DNA of 64,000 bases, from the NCBI RefSeq assembly GCF_000380965.1, contig NZ_KB905549.1, positions 92,261 to 156,260 of the forward strand. The letters are read 5' to 3'. The position numbers and the translations under genes are program-made. The notes beneath the pieces are model-generated. The model was not told the DNA's origin. It saw only the letters and a list, made by a program, of their open reading frames with translations, and searched no databases. Source of the DNA: Paenibacillus ginsengihumi DSM 21568 (lineage in GTDB: Bacteria; Bacillota; Bacilli; Paenibacillales; NBRC-103111). Numbering within the stretch: position 1 is the stretch's first letter; each line of letters starts with the position of its first letter. This document shows positions 33,273 to 40,809 of the stretch, piece by piece.

Positions 33273-33743
33273 CTACTTGACGATAATCGTCGTCATCATA
33301 TTTTCGTGAGCCACTCCGCAATATTCGTTGCACAGGATCAAATATTCTCCGGGCTCCTTGAAGGTGTACGTCAGCTGGTTGACCTCTCCCGGCATGACCA
33401 TCATGTTCACATTCGTGCCCGGTATTTGAAAGCCGTGAACAACGTCCTTGCTCGTCACGTGAAAATGAATCGTCGCCCCGGCCGGAACCTCCATCTTCTC
33501 CGGCGCATAGCCGAAGGCGAAGGCCAGCATGTACGCCTCGTATTCGTTGTCCCCGATCTTCCGCAGTCCCGGTTCATTGAACGGCGCGACTTTATCGACC
33601 GTCTCCGGATCGACGATATGCCGGTGATGCCCCGGCGGATGAATCCCTTTGGCAAAAGCCCCGACACCCAGCACGCCCAAAAAGACGATCAGCATGGAAA
33701 TGCCGAAGGCAAGCCATATTTTTTCCAGTCGATGCATGTGCAT
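33273..33743 (-). CDS. cbaB: ba3-type cytochrome c oxidase subunit II
   Basis: 156 residues: one N-terminal membrane anchor (IWLAFGISMLIVFLGVLGVG) and an outward cupredoxin domain carrying CuA. Ligands are visible as His103 (VVHGF) and Cys138, Cys142, His146, Met149 in CNEYCGVAHENM. It accepts electrons from cytochrome c and passes them to subunit I. Short length is normal for ba3 subunit II. The gene lies 124 bases before cbaA and about 525 bases after the small subunit gene, that space being filled by a tandem-repeat array. Confidence 0.94.
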   Translation of the reverse strand: MHMHRLEKIWLAFGISMLIVFLGVLGVGAFAKGIHPPGHHRHIVDPETVDKVAPFNEPGLRKIGDNEYEAYMLAFAFGYAPEKMEVPAGATIHFHVTSKDVVHGFQIPGTNVNMMVMPGEVNQLTYTFKEPGEYLILCNEYCGVAHENMMTTIIVK

Positions 33744-33809
33744 GCTTACCTACACTCCTTTGTTAACAATCCGTGCTTGTAATGCCCCTTGTCTTACGCC
33801 GTTTGCGGC

Positions 33810-34170
33810 CGTTGCACCGCGCTGCCGGCTTGCCGCGCCAAGCGGCTTCGCGGTCGTTGCACCACGCTGCCAGCTTGCCGCGCCAGGCGGCTTTCGCGGT
33901 CGCTGGCCGTTGCACCGCGCTGCCGGCTTGCCGCGCCGGGCGGCTTTCGCGGCACCGCGCTGCCAGCTTGCCGCGCCGGGCGGCTTTCGCGGCCGTTGCA
34001 CCGCGCTGCCGGCTTGCCGCGCCGGGCGGCTTTCGCGGCCGTTGCACCGCGCTGCCAGCTTGCCGCGCCGGGCGGCTTTCGCGGCACCGCGCTGCCAGCT
34101 TGCCGCGCCGGGCGGCTTTCGCGGCCGTTGCACCGCACTGCCAGCTTGCCGCGCCGGGCGGCTTCGCGGT
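33810..34170. repeat. GC-rich tandem repeat array, eight copies of about 41-54 bp
   Basis: Eight consecutive units of the type GTTGCACCGCGCTGCC, GGCTTGCCGCGCC, GGGCGGCTTTCGCGGC. Units 4 and 7 lack the GTTG start (41 bp); unit 2 is extended (about 54 bp). Variation is mainly A/G in GCC(A/G)GCTTG. The array has no stop codons in most frames on either strand, so long spurious reading frames cross it. It sits inside the leftward oxidase operon between cbaD and cbaB. Confidence 0.92.
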
Positions 34171-34268
34171 TGCAGGCCGTTGCCCTCGCTTCCCCCGCTG
34201 CCCGGGCCTTAGGCCCTATCGCTCTTTCGCGCGGATCCTTGCCGCCGGGCGCTTTCCGGCACGGAGGC

Positions 34269-34466
34269 TCAGCCCCGGGCTATGAACAGCGCGAATACGG
34301 CGATCCAGCTCAGCAGCAGGAACAAGCCGAGCAACATGACGGAAGCGAACGTTCCCTTCAGTACAGGCTCCGTAGCCGCGCCGGTTTCCGCCCGTTCCGA
34401 GGCTTTGGCGGCAGCGTCCCGGCCTCCGGCCGGCCTGTCTGCGAGACGGTCGTGCGGTTGTGCCAT
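34269..34466 (-). CDS. cbaD: ba3-type oxidase subunit IIa (small membrane subunit)
   Basis: 65 residues: a hydrophilic N-terminus of about 40 residues and one membrane helix at the end, LKGTFASVMLLGLFLLLSWIAVFALFIARG, the pattern of subunit IIa of B-family oxidases (P/V-LKGTF, then SVM..G.FL..SW). ATG 34466 has GGAGGAGGGAT upstream. First gene of the oxidase operon. Identification rests on the helix pattern and operon context. Confidence 0.75.
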   Translation of the reverse strand: MAQPHDRLADRPAGGRDAAAKASERAETGAATEPVLKGTFASVMLLGLFLLLSWIAVFALFIARG

Positions 34467-34508
34467 GTCTATCCCTCCTCCAACTCGTGCGGAGTCGTTT
34501 ATGCGACC

Positions 34509-34552
34509 ATTGTAGGGTTTTGGGCATACCCCCCACTATGACAATAGTCACA
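34509..34552 (-). promoter_or_regulatory. Oxidase operon promoter with FNR/CRP-type box near -42
   Basis: On the minus strand TGTGACTATTGTCATA (34537-34552) resembles the FNR/CRP consensus TGTGA-N6-TCACA with one mismatch. A -10 TACAAT (34509-34514) lies downstream with no good -35, and the box centre falls about 42 bases before the expected start site, the classical position for class II activation. A 36-base leader then leads to the cbaD start. Box and spacing are seen; the regulator is inferred. Confidence 0.6.
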
Positions 34553-34640
34553 CCCAGGCAAGCAAGCGGTGAACGTTTTATGACCGAACCGATATGAACT
34601 GCATAGATTCAATTGACCCGGTTCATCAGCAACCGCTTGC

Positions 34641-34694
34641 CCAAAAGCAAAAGAAGCGCCGTGACCCCCGTAGCAACCAGGTCGCAGCGCTTCT
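34641..34694 (-). terminator. Rho-independent terminator of the toxin-antitoxin operon
   Basis: On the minus strand AGAAGCGC pairs with GCGCTTCT, with additional CGACC/GGTC pairing inside, followed by TTTGCTTTT. It begins 12 bases past the yoeB stop codon. Confidence 0.75.
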
Positions 34695-34706
34695 CTTTTC
34701 AACTCG

Positions 34707-34973
34707 TTACTTATCGCCGTAATGGGTACGGAAAGCGTAAAATTCAATCATCCCATCTTTTATTCGATAGACCAACCGATTCGTTTCATCGATCCGGCGG
34801 CTCCAATATCCAGATAGATCTCCGCGCAGAGGTTCGGGTTTACCTATGCCTTCATACCCATTACGTTCAATGTCCTTAATGAGCTGGTTAATTCTCTTCA
34901 ATGTTTTGCGGTCTTCGGTTTGCCAGTACAAGTAATCTTCCCAGGCATGGCTCGTAAAAATAAGATTACCCAT
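34707..34973 (-). CDS. yoeB: YoeB-family toxin (ribosome-dependent mRNA interferase)
   Basis: 88 residues, the full family length. WEDYLYWQTEDRKTLKRINQLIKDI, then GKPEPLRGDLSGYWSRRIDETNRLVYRI and the C-terminal FRTHYGDK match YoeB, whose Glu, Arg, His and Tyr active-site residues are all in place (SRRI, NRLVY, HY). YoeB binds the ribosomal A site and cleaves mRNA during translation. The start overlaps the antitoxin stop by eight bases, the usual arrangement of antitoxin first, toxin second. Confidence 0.95.
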   Translation of the reverse strand: MGNLIFTSHAWEDYLYWQTEDRKTLKRINQLIKDIERNGYEGIGKPEPLRGDLSGYWSRRIDETNRLVYRIKDGMIEFYAFRTHYGDK

Positions 34974-35244
34974 TCTCTTCCGGCTCCAGGTCGTTCATCG
35001 ACTTGCGCACTGTCTTCCCTTGCTCCATTTGCTGTATGGATTCCTTTAACCTTTTGATATTAACCGGGTTATAAAAAGGATCGGTTTGCGTTGTAATTTC
35101 AAATGGAATTCCGCCTTGCCGAAGCGACTGACGAACAAAGATATTTACGGCTGTTGTCATATTTAACCCCAGCTCGGAAAAGAGGGCTTCCGCTTCTTTT
35201 TTCAGGTCTTCATCCATCCGAATGTTGATATTTGTTTGTCCCAT
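34966..35244 (-). CDS. RelB/DinJ-family antitoxin
   Basis: 92 residues: MGQTNINIRMDEDLKKEAEALFSELGLNMTTAVNIFVRQSLRQGGIPFEI is the ribbon-helix-helix DNA-binding half of RelB/DinJ antitoxins. The flexible second half (NVNIKRLKESIQQMEQGK..) would wrap the toxin. More often YoeB is paired with a YefM/Phd antitoxin, so a RelB/DinJ partner is a mixed pairing. ATG 35244 has AAAGGAGTG. Probably autoregulated through the repeats at its promoter. Confidence 0.92.
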   Translation of the reverse strand: MGQTNINIRMDEDLKKEAEALFSELGLNMTTAVNIFVRQSLRQGGIPFEITTQTDPFYNPVNIKRLKESIQQMEQGKTVRKSMNDLEPEENG

Positions 35245-35272
35245 TTTATACACTCCTTTCATCCGATTTTAT

Positions 35273-35314
35273 TTACAATGTATTATAAATTATTCACTTC
35301 GTAATTACAATGTA
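35273..35314 (-). promoter_or_regulatory. Toxin-antitoxin promoter with paired operator repeats
   Basis: Minus-strand -35 TTGTAA (35305-35310), 17-base spacer, -10 TATAAT (35282-35287). The 10-base word TTACAATGTA occurs at 35273-35282 and 35305-35314, start to start 32 bases apart (three helical turns), flanking or overlapping -10 and -35. These are good candidate operators for the RHH antitoxin. Confidence 0.7.
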
Positions 35315-35340
35315 CGAATATCCTTCACTTTTCGTTAAAT

Positions 35341-35371
35341 AAAACAAGCCGTCTCCTTTTACGAAGACGGC
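35341..35371 (-). terminator. Rho-independent terminator of the thiamine operon
   Basis: GCCGTCT / AGACGGC stem with a 10-base loop; on the minus strand it is followed by TTGTTTTATTT. It lies about 100 bases beyond the tenA stop codon. Confidence 0.7.
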
Positions 35372-35468
35372 CTTATGGCTGATTCATCCGGTGCAGCATC
35401 ACGAAGCGTTTTTGCTCATCTGCTCCGAGCTGTTCGTCATAACACACAGGAACGAGGCTTTACCAGCA

Positions 35469-36137
35469 TTATCGGGACGTCGGCCACGCTTCCAGGCGGT
35501 AAGCCATATCCCAAAACAAATATTCATACTGGCTGCTGATGACAAAATGCCGCTGCATCCGTTCACGGTCCTGCTCCGTCGCCTGTTCCGCAAGCCAGTC
35601 CAGTCGGTCAATCTGCTCCTGCACGAGGTCCCGAAACCAATCCCCTCCGTAAGCGGCGATCCACTCTTGATAGATCGGTTCCTCGGGCTTGCAGCCGGTC
35701 AGTCGCTCGCCGATGTCGTAATAAAGCCAATAGCACGGAAGAAGCGCGGCGATAATGTCGCCGAGATGGCCGTTATAAGCCGCGCGGTACAGATGCGAGG
35801 TGTAGGCGTAAGCGGTCGGTGCCGGCTCGAACGATGCCTTCTCCTCATCGGTGATGCCGAGCAGCTTGGAAAACTTCTCATGCAGCGACAGCTCCGCCTC
35901 GTAAGTGCCCTGCACGTGAATGGCCATCCGGTTCGACGTGAACAGATCGTCGGCCTTCGCCGCGCCGAGCGCCTGAATTCGCGCAAAATGGGACAAATAA
36001 TACGAATCGTTCAGCACATAATAGCGAAACCGGTCAAGCGGCAGCGACCCGTCGCCGATGCCGCGGACGAACGGATGCTCGAAGCTCATGGTCCAGCTGG
36101 CGTCGGCCGCCTGGCGAATGCGTTCGGTAAATTTCAT
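35469..36137 (-). CDS. tenA: Thiaminase II / aminopyrimidine aminohydrolase
   Basis: 222 residues. TenA hydrolyses 4-amino-5-aminomethyl-2-methylpyrimidine to HMP, salvaging thiamine breakdown products. The catalytic Cys135 is in LLPCYWLYYDIG and Glu205 in SSQYEYLFWDMAY, both at the positions known for Bacillus TenA; HPFVRGIGDGSLPLDRFRYYVLND is the family start. It is the last gene of the ykoE-ykoD-ykoC-tenA operon controlled by the TPP riboswitch, so import of the pyrimidine precursor and its hydrolysis are co-regulated. Confidence 0.96.
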   Translation of the reverse strand: MKFTERIRQAADASWTMSFEHPFVRGIGDGSLPLDRFRYYVLNDSYYLSHFARIQALGAAKADDLFTSNRMAIHVQGTYEAELSLHEKFSKLLGITDEEKASFEPAPTAYAYTSHLYRAAYNGHLGDIIAALLPCYWLYYDIGERLTGCKPEEPIYQEWIAAYGGDWFRDLVQEQIDRLDWLAEQATEQDRERMQRHFVISSQYEYLFWDMAYRLEAWPTSR

Positions 36138-36194
36138 AGCTATCCATCTCCTCTTGCGGATAAAATTTGGGGTGCCGGCCTCCCTCTCCCTGGC

Positions 36195-36998
36195 CTACGA
36201 CACGTAGCGCACGTCCGTCACATCGAAGAACGGGAACTGGTTCCCGATATACATGGACACAAGCCAGATGAGCGACAGCGCCGCCACGAGCAGCAGATCG
36301 TTCGCCGACCAGCTCACAGTGTAGTAATAAGTCCGCTGCCTGGCAGCCGAGAACCGCTTGGCCTCCATCGCCACGGCGATCCGCTGGGCCCGCCGGATGC
36401 TCTGCGCCAGCAACGGCACGGAGTAGCGGCGCAGCCGGTCGGAGAAGCCGGCGATGCCGCGCCGCGGCCGCACGCCGCGCACTTTAAGCGCCATCTCCAG
36501 CGTGCGGTACTCCGCCGCCACCATCGGCAGCAGCCGCAGCGCCGCCATGAAGCTGTAGGCGTAGCGCGGCGGCAGCTTCAGCTGCTGCATCAGCGAGTAG
36601 AACAGGCTGACCGGCCGCGTCGTCAAGGCGAACAGCATGCCGACGATCCCCGTATCGACGGTCTTCAGGCCAATATGAATGCCGCGGTAAAAGCTTTCCT
36701 CGCTGACAGCGACAAGCCCCCAGCGGAACCAGAGCGTATCCCCCCTGCCGAACAAAATCATCGACATCGCCGAGGAAAGAAACATCAGCGCGAACGGCAG
36801 GCCAAGCAGCGCGATGCGCCGGCCCGGATGGCCGGACGCGGCGATCAGCAGCACGAAGAGCATCCAGGTCGCATTGACCAGCACGTTCAAGTTATGGGTA
36901 AACAAAACGAGAAAAAACAGCGCCACTGACAACAGCAGCTTGCCGCTCGGATTCGTCCGATGCAGCCACGTTTCCTTGCACTGCAGCTCCGCGATCAA
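36195..36998 (-). CDS. ykoC: ECF transporter transmembrane (T) component for thiamine precursor
   Basis: 267 residues with about five membrane segments. The coupling helices carry LPPRYAYSFMAALRLLPMVAAEYRTLEMALKVRGV (first A-R-G motif) and SIRRAQRIAVAMEAKRFSA (second), which contact the ATPases. Part of the YkoEDC ECF-type importer proposed for hydroxymethylpyrimidine or thiamine. ATG 36998 overlaps the stop of the ATPase gene (ATGA). Confidence 0.92.
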   Translation of the reverse strand: MIAELQCKETWLHRTNPSGKLLLSVALFFLVLFTHNLNVLVNATWMLFVLLIAASGHPGRRIALLGLPFALMFLSSAMSMILFGRGDTLWFRWGLVAVSEESFYRGIHIGLKTVDTGIVGMLFALTTRPVSLFYSLMQQLKLPPRYAYSFMAALRLLPMVAAEYRTLEMALKVRGVRPRRGIAGFSDRLRRYSVPLLAQSIRRAQRIAVAMEAKRFSAARQRTYYYTVSWSANDLLLVAALSLIWLVSMYIGNQFPFFDVTDVRYVS

Positions 36999-38668
36999 CC
37001 GCTCTTCACCTCCGGCAGTCTGGCCAAAGCCGCCCGCTCCTCCGCTTGCCCGTCCGGGACCGTCGCCGGCTCCTCCGGAAGCTCCGATGCCCGCTCCTCC
37101 GAAAGTTCCGCCGCCGGAAGCTCCGCAAAGCGGTAGCCGTGCAGAAGCTCTAGATCAGCCGCGTACTCCTCCGGGCTCATCACGGCCTCCAGCCGGCCGT
37201 GCCGAATCTCCCATACTTTGGTGGCAAAATGACGGACGAGCTCCGGATCGTGCGTAACCATGACGATCGCCGTCCCTTCCTGGCGCCAGGCTTCGAGCTT
37301 TTCCAGCAGCGCGAACGTATTCGCCGCATCCTGGCCGAACGTCGGCTCGTCGAGCAGCAGCAGCGCCTGCGCCTTGACGGTGGCGGCCGCCACGCTGAGC
37401 CGCCGCTTCTGGCCGAGCGACAGCTGGTAAGGGTGCAGCGCGCGGTGATGCTCGAGGCCGAACCAAACCAGCAGATCGTCGGTTTTGGCCCGCACCGCCT
37501 CCTCTGTCTCCCCGTCCCGGCGAAAGTTGAACGCGATCTCGTCATACACCGAATGGGCGACGAACTGCATCTCCGGGTTCTGAAACACATAGGACAGATG
37601 ATCCGCGCAGTCGTCGAAGCCTTGAACTGGCCGGCCCAGCAGCGTATACTCGCCGCGGGTCTGGATCAGCTGCATCAGGCTGAGTAGCAGCGTGCTCTTG
37701 CCCGCCCCGTTCGGCCCGACGACGGCGATCCAGTCGCCCGTCCGGATATCGGCGAGCGGCATCTCGATCTTCGTCTCCTTGCCCCTCATCCCGGCAAAAT
37801 CGCGCAGGCGGACAAGCGGCTGGCGAGCCGCCGCGCCCGCCAAGCTCTTCTCGCTGCCGCGCTCATCCGCGAGCTTGCGGTCAGCCATCCGGCGCAGCGC
37901 CCGGTAGCGCGGCCCCGCGATATAATCGGCCCATACGCCGGGATACCAGATGCCGTATTCCTGCAGCTCGGCCCGCCGCTCCCGGAACACGTCGGCCGGC
38001 TTGCCGTCGGCCAGCACCCGCCCGTTCGGGCTGAACATGACGACGCGGTCGACGAATGTGGCGACTTCCTCGATCTTATGCTCCACAATGATGACGGTAT
38101 CGTCCTTCGTCACCTCGCGCAGCGTCTCCCAGACGTCGCTCGTTCCCTGCGGGTCAAGCAGCGACGTCGGCTCGTCCAGAAACCAGACATCGGGCTCCAG
38201 CGCCAGCAGCGAAGCGATCGCGAGCCGCTGCTTCATGCCCTGCGACAGCGCGGCGATCGGCAGATGCACATCGTCCAGATGGAGGCCGACGCGATCCAGG
38301 CACTTGCGGATGCGATCCGCCATCTCCTCGCGGGGAACGCCCATATTTTCCAGCACGAACGCGATCTCTTCATCGACGTAAGGCATGCAAAATTGCGCGT
38401 CAGGGTCCTGGAACAAATATCCCCAGCGCTCGGGGATGACGATCTCGTCGTATTTGACCGGAACCTCCATCGCCTGCGGGATCAGCCCGCTGAGCACCTG
38501 CAGCAGCGTCGATTTGCCGCAGCCGCTCGGCCCGATGAGCAGCACCTTCTCTCCAGGGCGCACCTGCAGCGTCAAATCCTCGAACATAAGCTCCGGGCTG
38601 CCCGGGAACTTGAGGCGGACGCTGGCGACGCCCGATGCCGCCCCGGCGAGGCTTGCAAAGCCGCTCAT
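36995..38668 (-). CDS. ykoD: ECF transporter ATP-binding protein, two ABC domains in one chain
   Basis: 557 residues with two complete ABC domains. Domain 1: LLIGPSGCGKSTLLQVLSGL (Walker A), LSQGMKQRLAIA, WFLDEPTSLLD. Domain 2: AVVGPNGAGKSTLLLSLMQL, LSLGQKRRLSVAAA, LLLDEPTFGQD, VTHD switch His. The C-terminal 45 residues are Glu/Pro/Ala-rich. YkoD proteins carry both ATPase halves that EcfA1/A2 carry separately. ATG 38668 overlaps the ykoE stop (ATGA). Confidence 0.94.
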   Translation of the reverse strand: MSGFASLAGAASGVASVRLKFPGSPELMFEDLTLQVRPGEKVLLIGPSGCGKSTLLQVLSGLIPQAMEVPVKYDEIVIPERWGYLFQDPDAQFCMPYVDEEIAFVLENMGVPREEMADRIRKCLDRVGLHLDDVHLPIAALSQGMKQRLAIASLLALEPDVWFLDEPTSLLDPQGTSDVWETLREVTKDDTVIIVEHKIEEVATFVDRVVMFSPNGRVLADGKPADVFRERRAELQEYGIWYPGVWADYIAGPRYRALRRMADRKLADERGSEKSLAGAAARQPLVRLRDFAGMRGKETKIEMPLADIRTGDWIAVVGPNGAGKSTLLLSLMQLIQTRGEYTLLGRPVQGFDDCADHLSYVFQNPEMQFVAHSVYDEIAFNFRRDGETEEAVRAKTDDLLVWFGLEHHRALHPYQLSLGQKRRLSVAAATVKAQALLLLDEPTFGQDAANTFALLEKLEAWRQEGTAIVMVTHDPELVRHFATKVWEIRHGRLEAVMSPEEYAADLELLHGYRFAELPAAELSEERASELPEEPATVPDGQAEERAALARLPEVKSG

Positions 38669-39258
38669 ATCGTCTTCCTGCGGTCCAGCGCGCTGTAGTC
38701 GTCCGCTGCAGCGGGACGGACGAGCCCGGCTACGCCTGTTTTTTCCAGCGCCTTGACGAGTGCGAACGCGCAGACGCCTGCGATCAGATACGAACCGGCA
38801 AAGCGGAAGAACAGATAGAGCAGCACACTCCATGTCTGCAAATCCGTCAAGTACCCTTTGAACAGGTCAAAAACGAGCGCGCCGGCGCCCGACGCCATGC
38901 CGCCAAGACCGGCGACGGTAACCGTATAGCGGCGATAGCGGAAAGCGGCGAACACCGCTTCTGCGAACAAGCCCTGAACGAAGCCGTAAGTCAGCGCCCC
39001 GATGCTGAAGTGCGAGCCGAGAATCAATTCGACCGCCGCCGCGGCCGTCTCGGCCAAGAGCGCCACGCCCGGCTTGCGAATCAGCAAATACGCCATCGTC
39101 CCGGCGATGAACCACATGCCGTAGGACAACTGCTCCAGCTGCAGCCCGGCAAGCGCGAGCAGGTTGTACACGTCGCCCCATACGCGGTAAATGACTCCGA
39201 ATACGACGGCGATGACGACGGTGACGAGCACGTCGGTCAATTTCAACCCTTTGGACAT
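38665..39258 (-). CDS. ykoE: ECF transporter S component, thiamine-precursor specific
   Basis: 197 residues with six hydrophobic segments: LTDVLVTVVIAVVFGVIYRVWG, YGMWFIAGTMAYLLIRKPG, GALTYGFVQGLFAEAVFAAF. This matches YkoE, the substrate-binding membrane subunit for hydroxymethylpyrimidine/thiamine. First gene after the TPP riboswitch. All four operon genes are linked by ATGA overlaps or a short gap. Confidence 0.93.
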   Translation of the reverse strand: MSKGLKLTDVLVTVVIAVVFGVIYRVWGDVYNLLALAGLQLEQLSYGMWFIAGTMAYLLIRKPGVALLAETAAAAVELILGSHFSIGALTYGFVQGLFAEAVFAAFRYRRYTVTVAGLGGMASGAGALVFDLFKGYLTDLQTWSVLLYLFFRFAGSYLIAGVCAFALVKALEKTGVAGLVRPAAADDYSALDRRKTI

Positions 39259-39386
39259 AGCCGTTCCTCTCCCTTTTTCGTTTCAATTTGGTTTAATGCC
39301 TGCAAAACAAGCATGCGACCGGAGAACCGGCCATTCCCGTCTTTCCTGCGGCATCCCCTGGCCTTTTTCGCGCCCGCGGCAACGCC

Positions 39387-39420
39387 AAAAAAGCCGCCTC
39401 CGGCAAAAACGGGAAGCGGC
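39387..39420 (-). terminator. Expression-platform terminator of the TPP riboswitch
   Basis: GCCGCTTCCCG / CGGAGGCGGC stem on the minus strand followed by TTTTTTGG. It lies between the aptamer and ykoE, so ligand binding most likely causes premature termination. An intrinsic terminator here favours transcriptional over translational control. Confidence 0.82.
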
Positions 39421-39459
39421 CTGCTGAAATCACAAGTCATCGCGTCATGCATGATAACG

Positions 39460-39556
39460 CGCTCCACTTCCCTACGCTGGCATAATCCAGATCAGGTTCG
39501 GAGGGTCTAGAACCTATCAGTTCAGTCTCAGCCTCTTCGGCTCCCCTAGTGTCATA
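39460..39556 (-). promoter_or_regulatory. TPP (THI-box) riboswitch aptamer
   Basis: The minus-strand RNA reads ACACTAGGGGAGCC, GGCTGAGA, GACCCTCCGAACCTGATC, TGGATTATGCCAGCGTAGG, GAAGTGG in order: the complete set of conserved THI-box segments. It precedes ykoE-ykoD-ykoC-tenA, whose products import and process thiamine precursors. TPP binding should shut the operon off through the terminator at 39387-39420. Confidence 0.97.
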
Positions 39557-39657
39557 CTCATCTTAACACGATTGATCCGATTGTCAATGAGATTTTTAGA
39601 AAAAGCCCTGCTGCCCGCGGGGATTTCCGGTTGCGTATCTTGCTTGGTTATGTCAAG

Positions 39658-39745
39658 ATATTCGATAGACGCCTATGACGAGCGATGCCTATAACGAACG
39701 ATCCCTTCCGTCATCGGCCGTCGCCTGCGGTGTTGAAATTTTGCC
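39658..39745 (-). repeat. REP-like repeat copy (inverted orientation)
   Basis: Read on the minus strand: AAAATTTCAACACCGCAGGC, GACGGCCGATGACGG, then TCGCTCGTCATAGGCGTCTA. It corresponds to most of the 89-bp unit at 17631, with a small internal insertion (TCGTTCGTTATAGGCA) and a degraded AT arm. Located between the riboswitch region and psd. Confidence 0.8.
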
Positions 39746-39834
39746 CCTTGCGCGGCACCATCAGAAGATGAAAATGGGCCGCACGCCCTGGGGACTATTT
39801 TATAGAAAAACCCGAAGAGGAAACAGGTGAACGC

Positions 39835-40626
39835 ATGAGCAAATCGTTGTTCCGGCTGCTGACCGAGCTGTCGTCCCGTAAGACAGTATCGAGGATCACG
39901 GGAGCATTCGCCAAATCGAGATGGAGCCGGGGGTTCATCCCCCGTTTTATCAAGGCGTACGGAATCGCTGCGGAGGAAGCCGAGAAGGCGGTGCACGAGT
40001 ACGGCACGCTGAACGAATTTTTCACCCGCCGGCTGAAGCCGGGCATGCGCTCTGTCGCCATGGAGCCCGATACGATGGTCAGCCCGGTGGACGCGCTAAT
40101 TACCGGCATCGGATACATCCAGGACGGGACTCTGCTGAATGTCAAGGGACAGGATTATACCGTCGAGGAGCTGCTTAACCGTTCGCCGCGCGTGGTCAAT
40201 TACAAGAACGGGTTCTTTTTTGTCCTTTACTTAAGTCCTACGGACTATCACCGGATTCATTCGCCAGTCGCCGGGGATATTATGGAAAAGGAGCACGTCC
40301 CGGGCAAAGTATACCCCGTAAACGAGTTCGGCCTTACCCAAATGCGCCGCGTCCTGAGCCGCAACGAACGGCTGATCACGTATATTCAGCACGAGCTTGG
40401 CGAGGTGGCCGTCGTCAAGGTCGGGGCCTTGAACGTAAGCAGCATTCAATATGTGCAGCCGCTTCCGAAACGGCTCGCCCGGGGAGAGGAGCTGGCCTAT
40501 TTCGAATTCGGCTCGACGGTCGTCCTGCTGGCTGAGACCGGCACGTTCGAATGCCTCGAAGGCTTGTCCGTCGGCTCCAGGGTAAGGATGGGAGAAGCGT
40601 TGGGACGGTTTAACAAAAAGCGCTGA
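39835..40626 (+). CDS. psd: Phosphatidylserine decarboxylase proenzyme
   Basis: 263 residues. It makes phosphatidylethanolamine from phosphatidylserine at the membrane. Catalytic elements: SPVDALITG (Asp), SPTDYHRIHSPVAG (His) and YFEFGSTVVLL, the G-S-T self-cleavage site where Ser becomes the pyruvoyl group. EYGTLNEFFTRRLKPGMR is the family N-terminal segment. ATG 39835 has AGGTGA four bases upstream. No phosphatidylserine synthase gene is adjacent. Confidence 0.96.
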   Translation: MSKSLFRLLTELSSRKTVSRITGAFAKSRWSRGFIPRFIKAYGIAAEEAEKAVHEYGTLNEFFTRRLKPGMRSVAMEPDTMVSPVDALITGIGYIQDGTLLNVKGQDYTVEELLNRSPRVVNYKNGFFFVLYLSPTDYHRIHSPVAGDIMEKEHVPGKVYPVNEFGLTQMRRVLSRNERLITYIQHELGEVAVVKVGALNVSSIQYVQPLPKRLARGEELAYFEFGSTVVLLAETGTFECLEGLSVGSRVRMGEALGRFNKKR

Positions 40627-40757
40627 CGGCGCTCCCTTGCACGCGAGAAGGACGGGGCTGGCAGCTGCGGAGGCATTGTTCGTCGAGACGCCGCCGCGCC
40701 ACGCAAGGTCCCGTCTGTACAGCTCCCCTCAACACATTCGATCCGCGCTCTTCACGC

Positions 40758-40797
40758 AAAAAAGTCTGTCCGATCCATTCCGGATCAAGACAGACTT
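40758..40797 (-). terminator. Terminator between psd and the malic enzyme gene
   Basis: AAGTCTGTC / GACAGACTT stem with extra GATCC/GGATC pairing in the loop; on the minus strand it is followed by TTTTG, ending the malic enzyme gene. On the plus strand a TTCGTTGTTC tail may let it serve psd too. Confidence 0.78.
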
Positions 40798-40809
40798 CGT
40801 TGTTCTACG

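Noticed and set aside
33750..34285. Several overlapping reading frames on both strands with Arg/Pro/Ala-rich translations
   Set aside because: They arise because the tandem-repeat array lacks stop codons in most frames; no ribosome site or homology, and different frames are equally open.
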